In this document: in pieces, positions 4,922 to 6,569 of the stretch | Position numbering within the stretch: position 1 is the first letter of the stretch | Layout: every line of letters begins with the position of its first letter | From: Chloroflexota bacterium | Lineage (GTDB): Bacteria; Chloroflexota; Anaerolineae; Ardenticatenales; Ardenticatenaceae | Length of the DNA: 6,569 nt | Assembly: GCA_003520455.1 (NCBI GenBank) | Contig: DOUV01000705.1 | Span: 1 to 6,569, forward strand | Reading direction: 5' to 3' | Notes under the pieces: model-generated | Databases searched by the model: none | The model's input: the letters and a program-made list of their open reading frames with translations, nothing else | What the model was told of the DNA's origin: nothing | Position numbers and translations under genes: made by a program

Positions 4922-6130
4922 TCAGACACCCTCGCCGCAGATCGCCCGGCGAATCAGTTCGAGATCGGCGCTCCCGATGTTTTGATGAATGGGGATGTCC
5001 AGGCCATGTCGTGCTACAACCGCGGCGTTCGGCTTCTCCGGCAACCCGAGATAGCGATCGATCGTCAGCCTCCAGCTGAATGGACCAACCGGCAACCCCT
5101 GGCGCCGCAGGCTGTGGGAAATCTCGGGGCCGGCTTCAAGGGGAGTAGGGATTACTTTCTGTTTTAGCCAGGCCGGCGTCACACGCGGCCCAACGTACCA
5201 GCTTTTGCCCGTCCCGTCGGTAAAGAAGGTCGAATTTGCATTACGATTCCTGACGATGTCCGGATACCGCTGCAACTGCCACAAGCCCAAAGCCGCTCGT
5301 AGCGGGCCGATGCCGCTCACCGGGAAGAGGCGCTTTGTGCCCCATGGCACCACGGTGGGTTTCACGAGTCGCCGAACAATTCCGTACGTAAAGGCGTTCT
5401 TGATACGCCTGAGCGTCACTGCGAGCAATCGCGACCGGTTCGTGCCCTGGCGCCGCCGGTGCAGATAGGCGAGGAAAGCCTTCAGTTCCCGCTCTTCTGT
5501 CTCCACGCCGATCACAGGCTCGTCAAAATGGATTCGTGACGACAGATCCGGGGTATTCACCACCAGGAGGCCGCCGCCTCCCAGGGAGATCGGCTTGTCG
5601 TAGTTGAAGCTGAAAATCGCAGCATCCCCCACGGTCCCGGCCATCGAATTCTCGATTGTGCCGCCGACAGTGTGGGCACAATCCTCGATCACGAGCACCC
5701 CCAATTTCTCGGCAGCTCCTAGAATGGGCCGGAAGTCCGTTGGCACCCCAAACAGGTGCGGTATCACGACAGCTCGATGCCGGGGTTTGAGCTGGTCCGC
5801 GATCGACTCCCAGTTGATGCGGCCCGCCGTATCGGCGAGATCAAACGTTTCAATTCGCAGGCCCGCCTTCAGGACGGCATCCGCCACAAGCCGGCAATTA
5901 AAACTGGACAGCAAAACGCAGCCCGCTTTGCGCGGAATCGCGCGAGCCAGGAATTGCTGCAGAGCAATCGAGCCGCTCCTCGCCGGCCATATCGTGCCGT
6001 GTGCACCCAAGAAGCTGCGGAACTCGTCCAGGAAATCCCTGGTCTCGATCTGGCGGGCGTGTACGCGGCAGAGGGCGAAGACATCGCTGTCCCAAAATTC
6101 CTCTACCAGATCCTTCTTTCGTGTGGACAT
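4922..6130 (-). CDS. DegT/DnrJ/EryC1/StrS-family PLP-dependent aminotransferase
   Basis: 402 residues, near the usual family length. Family members transfer an amino group, usually from glutamate, onto keto-sugar nucleotides for surface polysaccharides or secondary metabolites. Family marks are visible: PARSGSIAL near 49-57, PHLFGVPTDF at 124-133, VIEDCAHTVGG at 147-157 with the cofactor-binding Asp150, and FSFNYDKPISLGGGGLLVVN at 173-192 with Lys179 as the Schiff-base lysine. ALGLWQLQRYPDIVRNRN at 280-297 also fits. Residues about 215-260 are rich in Arg and Lys and look like an extended helical region. ATG 6130 is preceded by GAGGGG about 11 nt upstream, a modest site. It is co-directional with the lasso operon but separated from it by repeats and a terminator, so a role in the lasso pathway is not supported. 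The sugar substrate cannot be told. Confidence 0.85.
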   Translation of the reverse strand: MSTRKKDLVEEFWDSDVFALCRVHARQIETRDFLDEFRSFLGAHGTIWPARSGSIALQQFLARAIPRKAGCVLLSSFNCRLVADAVLKAGLRIETFDLADTAGRINWESIADQLKPRHRAVVIPHLFGVPTDFRPILGAAEKLGVLVIEDCAHTVGGTIENSMAGTVGDAAIFSFNYDKPISLGGGGLLVVNTPDLSSRIHFDEPVIGVETEERELKAFLAYLHRRRQGTNRSRLLAVTLRRIKNAFTYGIVRRLVKPTVVPWGTKRLFPVSGIGPLRAALGLWQLQRYPDIVRNRNANSTFFTDGTGKSWYVGPRVTPAWLKQKVIPTPLEAGPEISHSLRRQGLPVGPFSWRLTIDRYLGLPEKPNAAVVARHGLDIPIHQNIGSADLELIRRAICGEGV

Positions 6131-6171
6131 CCGCTTTGCTCGTCCCCTCGAAAACGGCTCGGACGGAACCT

Positions 6172-6198
6172 ATTGTACGTCTGACCCTATCTTCTCAA
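6172..6198 (-). promoter_or_regulatory. Weak promoter candidate for the aminotransferase gene
   Basis: The minus strand shows TTGAGA (6198-6193) and TACAAT (6177-6172) with a 15-nt spacer, shorter than the optimal 17. A start near 6165 would leave a 5' leader of about 35 nt before the ATG. Both boxes are one base from consensus, but the spacing lowers confidence. Confidence 0.3.
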
Positions 6199-6324
6199 CA
6201 ATCCGGGCCGCGGGGTCGCGCCATTGCCGGCCCGGGAGAGGATGCCGCGCGCCAAAACCCCCGTACCCTTCTTCAACGTGAAACTCGCCGCTCGAGGTGC
6301 CGGGGTCTCTCCAGAGGGGGCAGA

Positions 6325-6395
6325 CTTCCGAAGTCTAAGCACGCTCCGACGACGGTGATCGAGGCGAGGACCGGCTGTCAACAAGACTTCGGAAG
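6325..6395. repeat. 12-bp perfect inverted repeat with 47-nt spacer
   Basis: CTTCCGAAGTCT at 6325-6336 and AGACTTCGGAAG at 6384-6395 are exact inverted copies. The left copy also sits in a smaller hairpin, AGACTT with AAGTCT around CCG (6322-6336). The role is unknown; ends of a small non-autonomous element or a regulator site are possible. Confidence 0.45.
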
Positions 6396-6503
6396 CCTTC
6401 TCTCTCACCCTCTGCGGGACGACTTGACCGCTGTTCTGGCGCGCCGGTCAAGGCGGTGCCGAGACGATTCCAAAGCAGCTTGTGAAGGTGCTGTCAGGTG
6501 CGT

Positions 6504-6552
6504 CGGGCACGCTGGTGCCCCGTTCCACCTGAATCCGCCCCCAGCGTGCCCG
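6504..6552. repeat. 12-bp perfect inverted repeat near window end
   Basis: CGGGCACGCTGG (6504-6515) and CCAGCGTGCCCG (6541-6552) are exact inverted copies with a 25-nt spacer. No T-run follows on either side, so it is not a clear terminator. It may belong to whatever gene lies beyond the window. Confidence 0.4.
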
Positions 6553-6569
6553 GAGGGGCACGCCCGGCC

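Larger units (their letters stand above)
6131..6569. other. Non-coding region upstream of the aminotransferase, with inverted repeats
   Basis: No convincing gene is seen; a 73-residue minus-strand frame (6408-6187) has no recognisable motif and reads through repeats. Structures present are CTTCCGAAGTCT (6325-6336) with its exact inverted copy at 6384-6395, a 12-bp inverted repeat at 6504-6515 and 6541-6552 (CGGGCACGCTGG), and a block at 6243-6276 similar to part of the terminator-like hairpin near B1. Confidence 0.5.

Noticed and set aside
4234..4929. Long Arg/Gly-rich open frames through the repeat region on both strands
   Set aside because: They translate the repeat units themselves (recurring GGF and VGAGF motifs in several frames), lack ribosome binding sites, and match no family.
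1..6569. tRNA or rRNA genes
   Set aside because: No cloverleaf-like segments or conserved rRNA sequences were recognised on either strand by eye.

Overview
This window carries a lasso-peptide (RiPP) biosynthetic operon on the minus strand, read from high to low coordinates. The order is a PqqD-like leader-recognition protein B1 (3572-3294), a 49-residue precursor A (3217-3068), a transglutaminase-like leader peptidase B2 (3059-2643), an asparagine-synthetase-like macrolactam cyclase C (2646-754) and, after a 331-nt spacer, the start of an HPr-kinase-like protein (422 to the window edge). The machinery is recognisable family by family. The precursor has an unusual predicted core: a likely 7-residue ring, no aromatic residue, an Arg-Arg C-terminus, and no C-terminal Ser for the kinase to act on.

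Organism: the DNA is GC-rich and all convincing genes lie on the minus strand. Intergenic regions are rich in GC-rich palindromes and short dispersed repeats. This fits an uncultured or environmental high-GC Gram-negative such as an Acidobacteriota-type lineage. That placement is an inference from style and gene content only; no marker gene is present.

Layout: 1-422 N-terminal part of the kinase-like gene; 423-753 spacer with three palindromes; 754-3572 core lasso operon (B2 and C overlap at ATGA, A and B2 are 8 nt apart, B1 and A are separated by 76 nt holding a hairpin); 3601-3663 a strong bidirectional-terminator-like hairpin just before B1; 3664-4280 a region with no convincing gene but a sigma70-like promoter pointing at the operon; 4281-4820 a mosaic of related repeats built around a 10-bp motif; 4922-6130 a DegT/DnrJ/EryC1/StrS-family PLP aminotransferase; 6131-6569 a non-coding region with inverted repeats.

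How the genes should work together (family knowledge applied to this locus): B1 binds the leader of A through its Tyr/Pro/Leu motif and presents it to B2. B2 cuts after the residue that follows the conserved Thr. C adenylates a core Asp side chain and joins it to the new N-terminal amine, closing the ring around the threaded tail. The kinase-like protein may then phosphorylate the peptide, or has another role. No ABC exporter or isopeptidase is visible here; one could lie beyond position 1. The aminotransferase is on the same strand but separated by about 1.35 kb and a terminator, so its membership in the pathway is doubtful.
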